64,000 nucleotides of DNA from Qipengyuania marisflavi (GTDB taxonomy: Bacteria > Pseudomonadota > Alphaproteobacteria > Sphingomonadales > Sphingomonadaceae). Below the pieces are notes generated by a model that worked only from the letters and a program-made list of their open reading frames with translations, made no database searches and was not told the origin of the DNA. Each line of letters opens with the position of its first letter. Positions within the stretch are counted from its first letter, which is position 1. Of this stretch, positions 55,188 to 63,471 are shown piece after piece. Where the stretch lies: NCBI RefSeq assembly GCF_005884405.1, contig NZ_VCAO01000009.1:1-64000 (forward strand), read 5' to 3'. The translations under genes and the position numbers were made by a program.

Positions 55188-56870
55188 TTGGTTCAAAAAG
55201 AACATCAGGACAATTCGCGCAGACGGCGGTGGCTGCTGGAATACCCGATAGCTGTGCCCGTGGTGATTTTCCTGCTTGTCGCAGCGATCACCATGCTGAG
55301 CGTGTTTGCTATCGAAGAGGGTGAGCGGCGCCGCGAAACGGCGGATCTGAATCGTCATTCCCAGGCGATGGCTTCGGCAATCGAACGCCGCGCCTTTACC
55401 AGTTCATCCTATCTGCGCGCCGGGGCGGCATTGTTCACGACACAGGAAAAAATCGATGCTGATCTGTTCCGCCGGTTTGTGTCTGAACTGCGGCTGGATT
55501 CCGATTATCGCGGGGCAGAAGGGATCGGTTGGGCACCTGTTATTTCAGCGAATGATTTGCCAGCCTTCGAAACGCGTTTGCAAAGTGAATGGATAGATGA
55601 CGCCAAGGTGCGTCCCAGCCTGAGCGAAGCCCCGCGTAGCCAATTGACGCCGATCCTGTTTCTCCAGCCCGATACCCTGCGAAACCGCCGGGCGTTGGGC
55701 TATGATATGTATTCAGATCCTGTCAGGCGCGCAGCTATGGATGAGGCGCTGCGCTCGATGCGACCATCGGCCAGCGGTCGCATCGTGCTGGTACAGGAGG
55801 GGAGTGAAAAACAAGGCGACGCTGGATTCCTGATCTATATGCCGGTTTTCGACGGAGCGGGGGGGCAGCGCCGTCTCAAGGGTTTTATCTATAGCCCGTT
55901 CAATGCCCCACAATTTATTGAAGCCGCAGCCGCTCTGGTAAACTCCGAAGGAATGGCGGCAGAACTGTATGATTTGAATGACGGCAAACGCACCCTGCTG
56001 GCCGGTATTAACCCGGTGGGCGAACAGGGTGAAATGGTGGAGCGTGAGGTCAATCTCGCCAATCGCCCGATGATGCTGGTCGTGCGCTCGGGACAGGCGC
56101 AAACGCTGTCGTCAATGTCGATGGTAACGCTGTTGTTCGGCATCGCCGTGGCCAGCCTGCTAATGCTGGTCGCGCGGTTGCTGACGCAGCAGGCGCTGGA
56201 AGATCGCCGGTCGATCAACTGGTTTGCCGAACAGAACTCGATCCGCGATTCACTGACGCGTGAGCTTAACCACCGGGTCAAGAACACCTTGGCCAATGTG
56301 CTGTCGATCCTGTCGCTGACACGGCGGCGCGCTGTCTCGCTGGACGAGTTTGCCGAAGGACTGGACGGGCGCATCCGGTCGTTGTCGGGCACGCATGACT
56401 TGCTGACCCAATCGGAATGGGGGACCACTCCGATCCGTTCGGTGATCGAGGCTGAACTGGCATCCTATGCCGACGATGCCGATCACACGGTTTCCATGTC
56501 TGGGCCAGAGGTCGAACTGGCGCCAAATGATGCGCTGTCGCTGGGTTTGGCATTGCATGAACTCACCGCCAATGCCGCCAAATTCGGATCACTCAGCAGG
56601 CCCGGCGGGACGGTAACGATATCATGGGAGCGGACCAGCGAAGCACTGGCGCGTGTCGATTGGGTCGAGAGCGGTGGCCCGACAGTCGGAGCGCCTTCGA
56701 AGCGCGGCTTTGGCACCGATCTGATCGAGAAGATTGTCGCGCATGAATTGCGTCATCCGGTCGAGATAAGTTTCGATCCCGAGGGTGTGCGGTGCAGCCT
56801 GCTGCTGCCGATCCGCGAACGCAGCGAGTTCGAACTGCGCAAGGCCAACCCCGCCGCTCACGCGCACTGA
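55188..56870 (+). CDS. CHASE-domain HWE-type sensor histidine kinase
   Basis: About 560 residues from a TTG preceded by GAGGAAG; the frame opens at 55020, but that stretch contains the nepR promoter and reads unlike protein. A membrane helix (about residues 18-42), a periplasmic CHASE domain (RRAFTSSSYLRAGAALF, EGIGWAPVI, LFLQP, GYDMYSDP), a second helix, then the kinase with His362 in ELNHRVKN and N-box HELTANAAKFGSLS. Its place next to nepR-ecfG is that of PhyK-type kinases which phosphorylate PhyR. Confidence 0.92.
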   Translation: MVQKEHQDNSRRRRWLLEYPIAVPVVIFLLVAAITMLSVFAIEEGERRRETADLNRHSQAMASAIERRAFTSSSYLRAGAALFTTQEKIDADLFRRFVSELRLDSDYRGAEGIGWAPVISANDLPAFETRLQSEWIDDAKVRPSLSEAPRSQLTPILFLQPDTLRNRRALGYDMYSDPVRRAAMDEALRSMRPSASGRIVLVQEGSEKQGDAGFLIYMPVFDGAGGQRRLKGFIYSPFNAPQFIEAAAALVNSEGMAAELYDLNDGKRTLLAGINPVGEQGEMVEREVNLANRPMMLVVRSGQAQTLSSMSMVTLLFGIAVASLLMLVARLLTQQALEDRRSINWFAEQNSIRDSLTRELNHRVKNTLANVLSILSLTRRRAVSLDEFAEGLDGRIRSLSGTHDLLTQSEWGTTPIRSVIEAELASYADDADHTVSMSGPEVELAPNDALSLGLALHELTANAAKFGSLSRPGGTVTISWERTSEALARVDWVESGGPTVGAPSKRGFGTDLIEKIVAHELRHPVEISFDPEGVRCSLLLPIRERSEFELRKANPAAHAH

Positions 56871-56956
56871 GCGGTTGGTGGTAGTCAAAGCTAGCGAAAG
56901 CCAATCACGTGGCTTCTCAGCGGCTCTCACGGCCCTCCTGACCTGACATAGCAAAA

Positions 56957-56984
56957 GGCCCGCCCGGCTTTCACCGGACGGGCC
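56957..56984 (-). terminator. Terminator of phyR
   Basis: GGCCCGCCCGG and CCGGACGGGCC form an 11-bp stem with one mismatch around CTTTCA. On the minus strand it is followed by TTTT, just after the phyR stop at 57010. Confidence 0.75.
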
Positions 56985-57009
56985 CTTGTGTTTGTCTGTG
57001 GCAGCTGGT

Positions 57010-57801
57010 TTAGCCCAGCGGGCGGCTCGACCCGAAAAACAGCGCCTGGCTGATCGCCGCGCGCACTGTCTGTTCCTGGAACGGCTTGGTCACCAGATAG
57101 GTGGGTTCGGGACGGTCGCCGGTCAGCAGCCGCTCTGGATAGGCAGTGATGAAGATCACCGGCACGCTGTTCATGGACAGGATATCGTCCACAGCGTCGA
57201 GGCCCGAAGACCCGTCAGCCAGCTGGATGTCGGCCAGCACCAGTCCCGGGGTACGCTTGGCAACGACTTCCTGTGCCTGCGTCCGGGTGGCGGCGGTGCC
57301 GCAAATCTCGTGACCCAAAGAGGTCACCAGATCTTCCAGCTGCATCGAAATCAGCGGCTCGTCTTCGATGATCAGCACGCTGGTCGAGGTTTCGCTGTCA
57401 ATTTCCGTGACCGCTTCCTGAACCATGCTTTCGATATCGGCGACACTGATCTCCATGACCTCTGCCGCTTCTTCGACCGTGAAGTCTTCGAGCGTGGTCA
57501 GCAGCAGTGCCTGACGGTTAAGCGGCGTGATCGCCTTCAACCGGTCTTGTGCTGCGGCCTCATGTCCTTCGCCGCCCTGATCGGCGGGCACATCCAGATA
57601 TGCGCTGGACCACACCTTGTTGAACGCACGGTAAAGTGGCACGCGGCCACCCTCGAGCGATTCCTTCAGGCGTTGGTCGGCAAGCGCTGCTTCCAGCGTG
57701 GCTCGGACAAACGCATCGCCGGTTGCCTGCGAGCCGGTGAGGGCGCGGGCATAGCGGCGGAGATAAGGCAAGTTTCGTGCAATCTGGTCACCAAGTGACA
57801 T
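57010..57801 (-). CDS. phyR: Anti-anti-sigma response regulator PhyR
   Basis: 263 residues. The N-terminal sigma-like domain (DQIARNLPYLRRYARALTGS, LKAITPLNRQALLLTTLEDFTVEEAAEVM, parts) mimics EcfG. The C-terminal receiver has IIEDEPLISMQLEDLV (part), ADIQLADGSSG with the phospho-acceptor Asp, FITAYPERLL and VTKPF. When phosphorylated it binds NepR and frees EcfG. The Met at 57801 has GGAAGGGG upstream. A GGAAC-N16-CGTT promoter precedes it. Confidence 0.96.
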   Translation of the reverse strand: MSLGDQIARNLPYLRRYARALTGSQATGDAFVRATLEAALADQRLKESLEGGRVPLYRAFNKVWSSAYLDVPADQGGEGHEAAAQDRLKAITPLNRQALLLTTLEDFTVEEAAEVMEISVADIESMVQEAVTEIDSETSTSVLIIEDEPLISMQLEDLVTSLGHEICGTAATRTQAQEVVAKRTPGLVLADIQLADGSSGLDAVDDILSMNSVPVIFITAYPERLLTGDRPEPTYLVTKPFQEQTVRAAISQALFFGSSRPLG

Positions 57802-57830
57802 AAGACCCCTTCCATTGGTTGCGCGGACGA

Positions 57831-57855
57831 AACGCCCTGTAGCAGCTTCGGTTCC
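57831..57855 (-). promoter_or_regulatory. EcfG-type promoter of phyR
   Basis: Minus strand: GGAAC (57855-57851), 16 bases, CGTT (57834-57831). An exact match. The start near 57824 leaves a short leader containing the ribosome binding site. Confidence 0.85.
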
Positions 57856-57951
57856 AAGTGCAGCCTTGGCACACACAATTTGACAAACCAACCGCCGCGC
57901 GCAACGTGCCACACAATAAGGTCGAACGGCGCAATCAAAGGGACGCAAGGG

Positions 57952-58698
57952 GTGCAGAAACAAGCAAAACCAATTCCCTGCGAGGAATGCGGGCTGCAAA
58001 AATGCCCCGGCCTCCGTCCGCTGGAGCCCAACCAGCTGCAATATATGCAGGAATTCAAGCAGGGCGAGCGGCTGAGTGAGCGCGGCGACATTATCGTTGC
58101 GCAAGGTCAGGTGATCTCGCACCTTTATACGGTCTATTCCGGTGTCCTGATCCGCTATCGCTCGCTTGACGATGGTCGGCGGCAGATTGTCAATTTCATG
58201 TTTCCCGGCGATCTGATCGGATTGATGGGCGCGTTTGACGAACCATCGAGCCACACGATCGAGACGCTGCTGGACGCGCGGCTTTGCATGTTTACGCGCA
58301 AAAGTTTCACTCAGCTGATCGGCAAACACCCGCAATTGGGCTTTGACCTGACCTGGATGGCCGCCAAGGAAGAGGCCGCGCTGGAGGAACATATCGTATC
58401 ACTTGGCCAGCGCACGGCGAAAGAGCGCGTCGCTTATCTTGCGGTCTGGCTGCTCGACCGTGCGATCGGGACGGGGCTGGCCGACAAGAAGAACGTGCTG
58501 CATCTGCCGATCACTCAGGCGCAGATCGCCGATATGCTGGGGCTGTCACTGGTCCATACCAACCGCACGATCAGGGCGCTCGACAAGGAAGATCTGGTCA
58601 ATTGGAAATCACGCGAGATATGCGTCCCCGATATGGCGCGGACCTGTGAATATGCCCAATATGATCGTGATTTTGAACGGGTAAGGCCCTTCATTTAA
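57952..58698 (+). CDS. Crp/Fnr-family transcriptional regulator, FNR-like
   Basis: About 248 residues from a GTG with AAAGGGA eight bases upstream; a TTG at 57880 is a weaker alternative. The N terminus has Cys residues spaced CxxCxxxxC (CEECGLQKC), and a fourth Cys sits in the beta-roll (DARLCMF), as in FNR iron-sulfur oxygen sensors. The effector domain is followed by the helix-turn-helix ITQAQIADMLGLSLVHTNRTI (part). It is divergent from phyR, sharing an intergenic region of about 150 bp. Confidence 0.9.
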   Translation: MQKQAKPIPCEECGLQKCPGLRPLEPNQLQYMQEFKQGERLSERGDIIVAQGQVISHLYTVYSGVLIRYRSLDDGRRQIVNFMFPGDLIGLMGAFDEPSSHTIETLLDARLCMFTRKSFTQLIGKHPQLGFDLTWMAAKEEAALEEHIVSLGQRTAKERVAYLAVWLLDRAIGTGLADKKNVLHLPITQAQIADMLGLSLVHTNRTIRALDKEDLVNWKSREICVPDMARTCEYAQYDRDFERVRPFI

Positions 58699-58749
58699 AA
58701 GGATTTTTTCTGAAAAGCGAAGATTCTTTGCAAAAAACTCGTATGGCTG

Positions 58750-58774
58750 GGAACCGGTTTTCAGTTCGAACATT
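58750..58774 (+). promoter_or_regulatory. Candidate EcfG-like promoter of the small RNA
   Basis: GGAAC (58750-58754), 16 bases, then CATT (58771-58774), one mismatch from CGTT. A start six to seven bases later falls at 58781, exactly where the hairpin RNA begins. Confidence 0.55.
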
Positions 58775-58780
58775 TAATCA

Positions 58781-58871
58781 GTATCACCGCCGAGACCCCC
58801 CCCTCCCGTCCAAGCGGCTGGTGATACGATCCCGAAAGGCCTCCGTTCAAAAAGAACGGAGGCCTTTTTTT
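58781..58871 (+). ncRNA. Candidate small RNA with C-rich anti-Shine-Dalgarno loop
   Basis: About 91 nt. The 5' hairpin pairs GTATCACC (58781-58788) with GGTGATAC (58820-58827), plus GCCG with CGGC and one bulged T. Its 22-base loop contains CCCCCCCCTCCCG, complementary to GGGAGG-type ribosome binding sites. A second, very stable hairpin, AAAGGCCTCCGTTC with its complement (58835-58867), ends in seven T residues and is a rho-independent terminator. An EcfG-like promoter precedes it. The layout resembles stress-induced alphaproteobacterial sRNAs such as GsrN, which act through a C-rich loop. It could also be an attenuated 3' leader of the FNR-like transcript. Confidence 0.65.
58835..58871 (+). 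terminator. Strong rho-independent terminator
   Basis: A 14-bp perfect stem, five-A loop (58849-58853) and T-run. It ends the candidate small RNA and, by read-through, the FNR-like gene 137 bp upstream. Confidence 0.92.
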
Positions 58872-58993
58872 GTTCGCGCGATATTTTGCGGCGTAGGTGA
58901 GGCGAAGGAGCGGGTTTGCCAGCCACAGGCCGGTGTTTATGCGACAGATTTTCGGCAGATTTGCGGGGGCACCCTGACGGGTGCTTGCAGGGG

Positions 58994-59425
58994 TTACCGC
59001 AAGGCGCCGCGCAGGCGCGAGATTATGCCCTTGCGCTTTGGTTCGCTTAGCAGGTCAACAAGCACTTCTGGCTCGTAAGGCTTTTCCAGCACACAGCCGA
59101 GCGCGGCCACTGCTTCAGGGATATCTTCGGGCGCGCCGGTCGAAAAGATGATCCGCGGGCTGTCGGGGCCCAGCGAGCGGACCAGTTCGGCAATTGCCCA
59201 GCCATCGTCGCGGTCGGCCAGATGAACATCCAGCACAATCGCGTCAGGTTGTTTACGTCGCAGCGCCTCAAGCGCGCTGTCAGTGGTCGAACATATCTCT
59301 ACCAGAGTGACACCCGCGTCGAGCAGCGCCTGCTCGATCGTCAGACCCAAAATGGCGTCGTCTTCCACGACCAGAATGTGGCCGGGCAGCGTTGCGCGTG
59401 AATCTTTCGGGGCGGGTTTGTCCAT
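58994..59425 (-). CDS. Single-domain response regulator
   Basis: A 143-residue receiver with short tails: ILVVEDDAILGLTIEQALL (part), LDVHLADRDDG with the phospho-acceptor Asp, IIFSTGAPED and LEKPYEPEVL. No output domain is visible. It lies within the GSR locus under a GGAAC-N17-CGTT promoter whose -10 ends only about 16 bases from the ATG, so the transcript would be almost leaderless. It may compete for or relay phosphate in the PhyR pathway. Confidence 0.9.
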   Translation of the reverse strand: MDKPAPKDSRATLPGHILVVEDDAILGLTIEQALLDAGVTLVEICSTTDSALEALRRKQPDAIVLDVHLADRDDGWAIAELVRSLGPDSPRIIFSTGAPEDIPEAVAALGCVLEKPYEPEVLVDLLSEPKRKGIISRLRGALR

Positions 59426-59441
59426 ATGTATCTACACCAGC

Positions 59442-59467
59442 AACGATGCGTTTGCGCAGGAAGTTCC
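59442..59467 (-). promoter_or_regulatory. EcfG-type promoter of the receiver gene
   Basis: Minus strand: GGAAC (59467-59463), 17 bases, CGTT (59445-59442). An exact match with the longer permitted spacer. Confidence 0.7.
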
Positions 59468-59521
59468 CTGATAAGAACAGATGATTTTTCAGCGTGTCGC
59501 GCAAGTCACAGTAGCCTCATC

Positions 59522-60682
59522 TCAGAGCGATTTCTTGAAGATCAGATATTCGCGGTTCACCTCGGTCTTAAGTGCATCGGCGATGGCCACCATTCCCTGA
59601 TTGTCCTCCAGTATCCAACCGATCTCGCCGCGCTTGGAGGCAAATTTGTCCGTGGCATTCTGTTTGATCCGGTCGATCATCATGAAAGCCAGCTGGCTGG
59701 CGAGCCGCGAGTTGTGCAATTCCTTCAGCACCCCCATCAGCGGAACACGCATATCCGCGCCGGTCGGCTTGCGCAGCCAGCGTAGCAGGTGCAGCCAGCC
59801 AAGCGGCAGCAGCTTGCCGTTAATCCTGCCCAGCACCCGATTGACGTCGGGAAAGGTCAGCATGAAGGCCACCGGCCGCCCATCAACTTCGGCAATCATA
59901 TTGAGCTGTTCGTGGATGATCGGCTTCAGCTTTTTGCTGGCATAGGCGACTTCTTCATGGGTGAAGGGCACGAAGCCCCAATTGTCCGACCAGGCATCGT
60001 TGAGGATGGCCAGCACGATCTGCGCCTCGTCATTCCAGCGCTGCTTGTCGACATAGCGGATGGTGATCCGCGAATTGTTCTGTCCCGACCGCACGATGCG
60101 TTGGATCAGCGGCGGGAAGTCCTTCGTGATGTCCAGCTCATAGGTCAGCAGCTGCTTGGTCGGCGCATAGCCCGACGCTTCTATCCACGCACGGTAATGG
60201 GCCGGGTGGTGGCCCATCATGATGGTGGGGGGCTGTTCCTGACCGCGCACCAGCAGGCCAGGTTCCTCCCAGATCGACATCGAGATCGGCCCCAGCACGC
60301 GGGTCATGTCTCGGGCACGCAGCCATGCTTCGGCTGCGGAGAGCAGGGCGCGGGCCACCGTTTCATCCTCGGCATCGAAATAGCCGAACATGCCGGTGCC
60401 CGGACCCATTCCCTGTTCCTGCGGGATCGCCAGCGCGAGATGGTCGATATGCGCCGATATGCGCCCGACAGCCTGCCCGCCGCGCCGCGCGATAAACAAT
60501 TGCGCCTCGGCATGGCCGAAGAACGGGTTCTTGTCCGGATTGACCAGTTCGAGCAGCTCGGACCGCAATTGCGGCACGCTATTGGGCACTCGCGCGGCAA
60601 AGGCGCGCCCCAGATCGACGAACTCGCCGCGACCGCGCTTGCCCGAAATCGGGTCGATCATTATTTGCTCGCCAGTCACCAT
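59522..60682 (-). CDS. GNAT-superfamily protein, possible bacterial ceramide synthase
   Basis: 386 residues. Two GNAT-like halves are apparent: EAQLFIARRGGQAVGRISAHI (part) and the later EQLNMIAEVDGRPVAFMLTFPD (part). A conserved-looking IWEEPGLLVRG and MMGHHPAHYR lie between. Relatives are often annotated only as GNAT or dATP pyrophosphohydrolase. As I recall, the bacterial ceramide synthase of Caulobacter belongs to a GNAT-like family of similar size. Sphingomonads make sphingolipids and a desaturase gene is adjacent, so that role is plausible but unproven. It is divergent from the desaturase. Confidence 0.65.
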   Translation of the reverse strand: MVTGEQIMIDPISGKRGRGEFVDLGRAFAARVPNSVPQLRSELLELVNPDKNPFFGHAEAQLFIARRGGQAVGRISAHIDHLALAIPQEQGMGPGTGMFGYFDAEDETVARALLSAAEAWLRARDMTRVLGPISMSIWEEPGLLVRGQEQPPTIMMGHHPAHYRAWIEASGYAPTKQLLTYELDITKDFPPLIQRIVRSGQNNSRITIRYVDKQRWNDEAQIVLAILNDAWSDNWGFVPFTHEEVAYASKKLKPIIHEQLNMIAEVDGRPVAFMLTFPDVNRVLGRINGKLLPLGWLHLLRWLRKPTGADMRVPLMGVLKELHNSRLASQLAFMMIDRIKQNATDKFASKRGEIGWILEDNQGMVAIADALKTEVNREYLIFKKSL

Positions 60683-60819
60683 ACCCTCTTTTGTTCAGGC
60701 GCGATTAGCCTTCGCTGCGCTACGCGCTTTATGCCCTAATGCCGCCCCCCGCAACGCGGGGACTGTCGCGTCTTGCGAAAATCCGGTAGGGGCCACCTTC
60801 GCAAAAAAGCAGTCCTGAT

Positions 60820-61908
60820 ATGACCGTACAACAGCACATTGATCCCGCGCTGCCGCGCACCGCCGCCATGCCATCCGCTCGCCAGCCGATTGCTGACGAC
60901 AAGGACATGTTGCGCGCCGCACGCGATTTGACCAAGGATATCGCCGAGGCGCGGGCGGGAATTTACTGGCCCGATATGCTGGGTTCGGCACTGGTGGGCT
61001 ATGGCGCGCTGGCCGGGGCGATCCTGACGCAGAGCCTGCCGCTGGCAATTGCGCTGGGGCTGGTGTCGGCGCTGGCGCTGTATCGCGCGTTGCTGTTCAT
61101 CCACGAAATTTCGCATCTTCACCGCGATGCCCTGCCCGGATTCCGCATGGCGTGGAACGCGCTGGTCGGGGTCCCGATGCTGACCCCTTCCTTCATGTAT
61201 GAAGGTGTTCACACGCTGCACCACAAGCGCACGCAATATGGCACGGTGGAGGATCCCGAATACCTTCCGCTGGCCCTGATGAAGCCGTGGACGCTGCCGC
61301 TGTTCGTGCTGATCGCCTTGCTCGCGCCGGTTGCGCTGCTGTTCCGTTTTGCAGTTCTGGTGCCGCTGGGCGCGATCCTGCCGCCGGTGCGCCAACTGGT
61401 GTGGCAGCGATTTTCATCACTCTCGATCAATCCCGAGTTTCGTCGCCGCCCGCCCGAGGGCGAACTGCGCCCCCGCGTGTTCTGGCAGGAACTGGGCGGG
61501 AGCCTGTGGGCGATCACGCTGGTAGCCAGCATATTCGTGCTGGGCTGGCGGCCCTTGCTGATCGCGCTGGCGGTGGTTTCGCTGACTGCAGTGCTCAACC
61601 AATTGCGCACATTGGTGGCGCATTTGTGGGAGAACGATGGCGAGGCGATGACGGTCACCGCGCAATACCTGGATTCGGTCAATGTGCCCCCGCCGGGCAT
61701 GATTGCCGAAATATGGGCCCCGGTCGGACTGCGCTATCACGCGCTGCATCATTTGCTGCCGAGTATGCCGTACCATTCACTGCCCGAGGCGCATCGCCGG
61801 TTGGCTGCGCAGCTTGGTGACGGATCGACCTTTCACGGGGCGAACCATCCGGGGATGGCGTCGCTGGTGCTGCGGATTGCAAAAAGCACGATGCGCCCGC
61901 ACGGCTGA
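60820..61908 (+). CDS. Fatty acid desaturase family protein
   Basis: A 362-residue membrane di-iron enzyme. The three histidine boxes are visible: HEISHLH, HTLHHKR and HALHHLLP (with PYHSLPEAHRRL after). Hydrophobic helices flank them (about residues 58-95 and 145-185). It would introduce a double bond or hydroxyl into an acyl chain using O2. The substrate could be a phospholipid or sphingolipid acyl chain. It is divergent from the GNAT-like gene. Confidence 0.9.
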   Translation: MTVQQHIDPALPRTAAMPSARQPIADDKDMLRAARDLTKDIAEARAGIYWPDMLGSALVGYGALAGAILTQSLPLAIALGLVSALALYRALLFIHEISHLHRDALPGFRMAWNALVGVPMLTPSFMYEGVHTLHHKRTQYGTVEDPEYLPLALMKPWTLPLFVLIALLAPVALLFRFAVLVPLGAILPPVRQLVWQRFSSLSINPEFRRRPPEGELRPRVFWQELGGSLWAITLVASIFVLGWRPLLIALAVVSLTAVLNQLRTLVAHLWENDGEAMTVTAQYLDSVNVPPPGMIAEIWAPVGLRYHALHHLLPSMPYHSLPEAHRRLAAQLGDGSTFHGANHPGMASLVLRIAKSTMRPHG

Positions 61909-61939
61909 CGCGTCTGCTGCACATCGCCGACACGAAAAA

Positions 61940-61971
61940 GGGCCGCTTCCCGCGGTGGTAGGAAGCGGCCC
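61940..61971. terminator. Hairpin terminator between convergent genes
   Basis: GGGCCGCTTCC pairs with GGAAGCGGCCC around a 10-base loop. On the minus strand it is followed by TTTTTC, so it probably terminates the small lipoprotein gene, and it may also stop desaturase transcripts. Confidence 0.75.
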
Positions 61972-62018
61972 TTCGCTTTCGTCAGCCACCCGTAAAGACG
62001 GCTGCCGGAAGACTATGA

Positions 62019-62285
62019 TCAATCGATCTTGATTTTGGCTTTTACGCCGTCTTCGCCTATGGTGGCGTCAACGTCCTTGCCGTCGATCGTGACATTGTTG
62101 CCTTCAGCCGGGGCCATTCCGGTGTCATCGACAACGACGGTTTCCGTGGCGTTCGGCGCGGGCGCAGTGGTGGTGGCTACGGTGCCATCGGTTCCTGCGG
62201 TTTCATCAACCACAACGGCGTCGGGGCTGTCACAGGCTGCCAGTGCAAGACCTGCGGCGAGGGCGGGGATCATAAACTTCTTCAT
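62019..62285 (-). CDS. Small lipoprotein, hypothetical
   Basis: An 88-residue protein with lipoprotein signal MKKFMIPALAAGLALAAC, then a low-complexity Thr/Val/Asp-rich mature part and a C-terminal VTIDGKDVDATIGEDG-type strand pair. No family recognised. GGAGAT upstream is its ribosome binding site. Confidence 0.8.
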   Translation of the reverse strand: MKKFMIPALAAGLALAACDSPDAVVVDETAGTDGTVATTTAPAPNATETVVVDDTGMAPAEGNNVTIDGKDVDATIGEDGVKAKIKID

Positions 62286-62365
62286 GCCAAATCTCCTTTA
62301 TGGCAACAATGTGGCAAGAAATGCGCCGCAGTGCCATTCTGTTCCGAAAGGGGTCGAGAAATCCG

Positions 62366-63463
62366 CTATTCCTCGGTCCTGATCAACACGGTTTCGCCGA
62401 TCAGCAGGAACAGAAAAAAGGGCGCCCAGGCTGCCAGCATGGGCGGATATCCGCCAAAGCTGCCCATCGCCAGCGCCGCGTTGTCGACCACGAAATAGGC
62501 AAAGCCCATCGCCATGCCGATCACCGCGCGCACAAACAACTGGCCCGACCGCGCAAGTCCGAAGGCGGCAACTGCGCCCAGCAGCGGCATCAGGAAGGCT
62601 GACAGCGGGCCTGACAGCTTGTGCCACCATTTCGCCCGCAATTCTGCGGTACGGCGACCTGCGGCCTCATAGGCATCGATGGATGATGACAAATCCCAGA
62701 ATGCCAGCGCATCGGGGTCCACCTTCGCCAGATCGATCTGTGCGGGGGTGAGGTTTTGCCCGACCACCATTGATGATGCGGTGGACGTCTCGGCGCTTTG
62801 CACATCGAAGCGGGTGATACCGTCCAGCCGCCATCCCGGATTGACAAAACGCGCCGATGCGGCATCGATTTGTTCGACAATCATCCCTTCGGGGCTGCGG
62901 CGGTAAAAGGTGACGCCTTCCATCAACGCGGTGTCACCTTTGCCGGTCAGGGTGCTGGCGGTCAGGACATTGGCCCCATCGGTGAAATAGACATTGGTGC
63001 GCACACCCGAATCCTGCGGGACCTTGCCAAAGTCATTGGCCTCCCACGCTTTCAGCGTTGCTGTGGCACGCGTCACAACCCGTTCGTTAAAGCCGAAGCT
63101 CAGCACCGACACCACCAGCGCGGTCAGCAGCAGCGGCGCGAGCACCTGATGCGCCGACAATCCCGCCGCTTTCATGGCGACGACTTCGCTGTTCTGGTTG
63201 AGCGTGACAAGCGAGATCAGCGTGGCCAGCAGCACGGAATAGGGCAGGAAGCGTGCAATCAGCTGCGGCACCCGCAGCGCGCCATAGCGTAGCAGCTCGC
63301 TCTGGCCATTGCCCGGCACTTCCAGAATCTTGCCACTGTTGGACAGCAGGTCGAGCGCCATCAGCACCAATACCAGCACCGCCAGCATCGCCAGAATGCG
63401 CGCGATAAATATCTTGGCGAGATACAGCGTCAGTCGGCGCGAGGGGAAGAAGTCCAATTGCAT
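62366..63463 (-). CDS. lptG: LPS export permease LptG
   Basis: A 365-residue permease of the LptB2FG transporter that extracts lipopolysaccharide from the inner membrane. N-terminal helices (after SRRLTLYLAKIFIARIL), the cluster with LISLVTLNQNSEVVAMKAAG (part), a periplasmic beta domain and C-terminal helices match the YjgP/YjgQ family. It starts 8 bp after the lptF stop, in the same operon. Confidence 0.93.
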   Translation of the reverse strand: MQLDFFPSRRLTLYLAKIFIARILAMLAVLVLVLMALDLLSNSGKILEVPGNGQSELLRYGALRVPQLIARFLPYSVLLATLISLVTLNQNSEVVAMKAAGLSAHQVLAPLLLTALVVSVLSFGFNERVVTRATATLKAWEANDFGKVPQDSGVRTNVYFTDGANVLTASTLTGKGDTALMEGVTFYRRSPEGMIVEQIDAASARFVNPGWRLDGITRFDVQSAETSTASSMVVGQNLTPAQIDLAKVDPDALAFWDLSSSIDAYEAAGRRTAELRAKWWHKLSGPLSAFLMPLLGAVAAFGLARSGQLFVRAVIGMAMGFAYFVVDNAALAMGSFGGYPPMLAAWAPFFLFLLIGETVLIRTEE

Positions 63464-63471
63464 CGGTTCGG

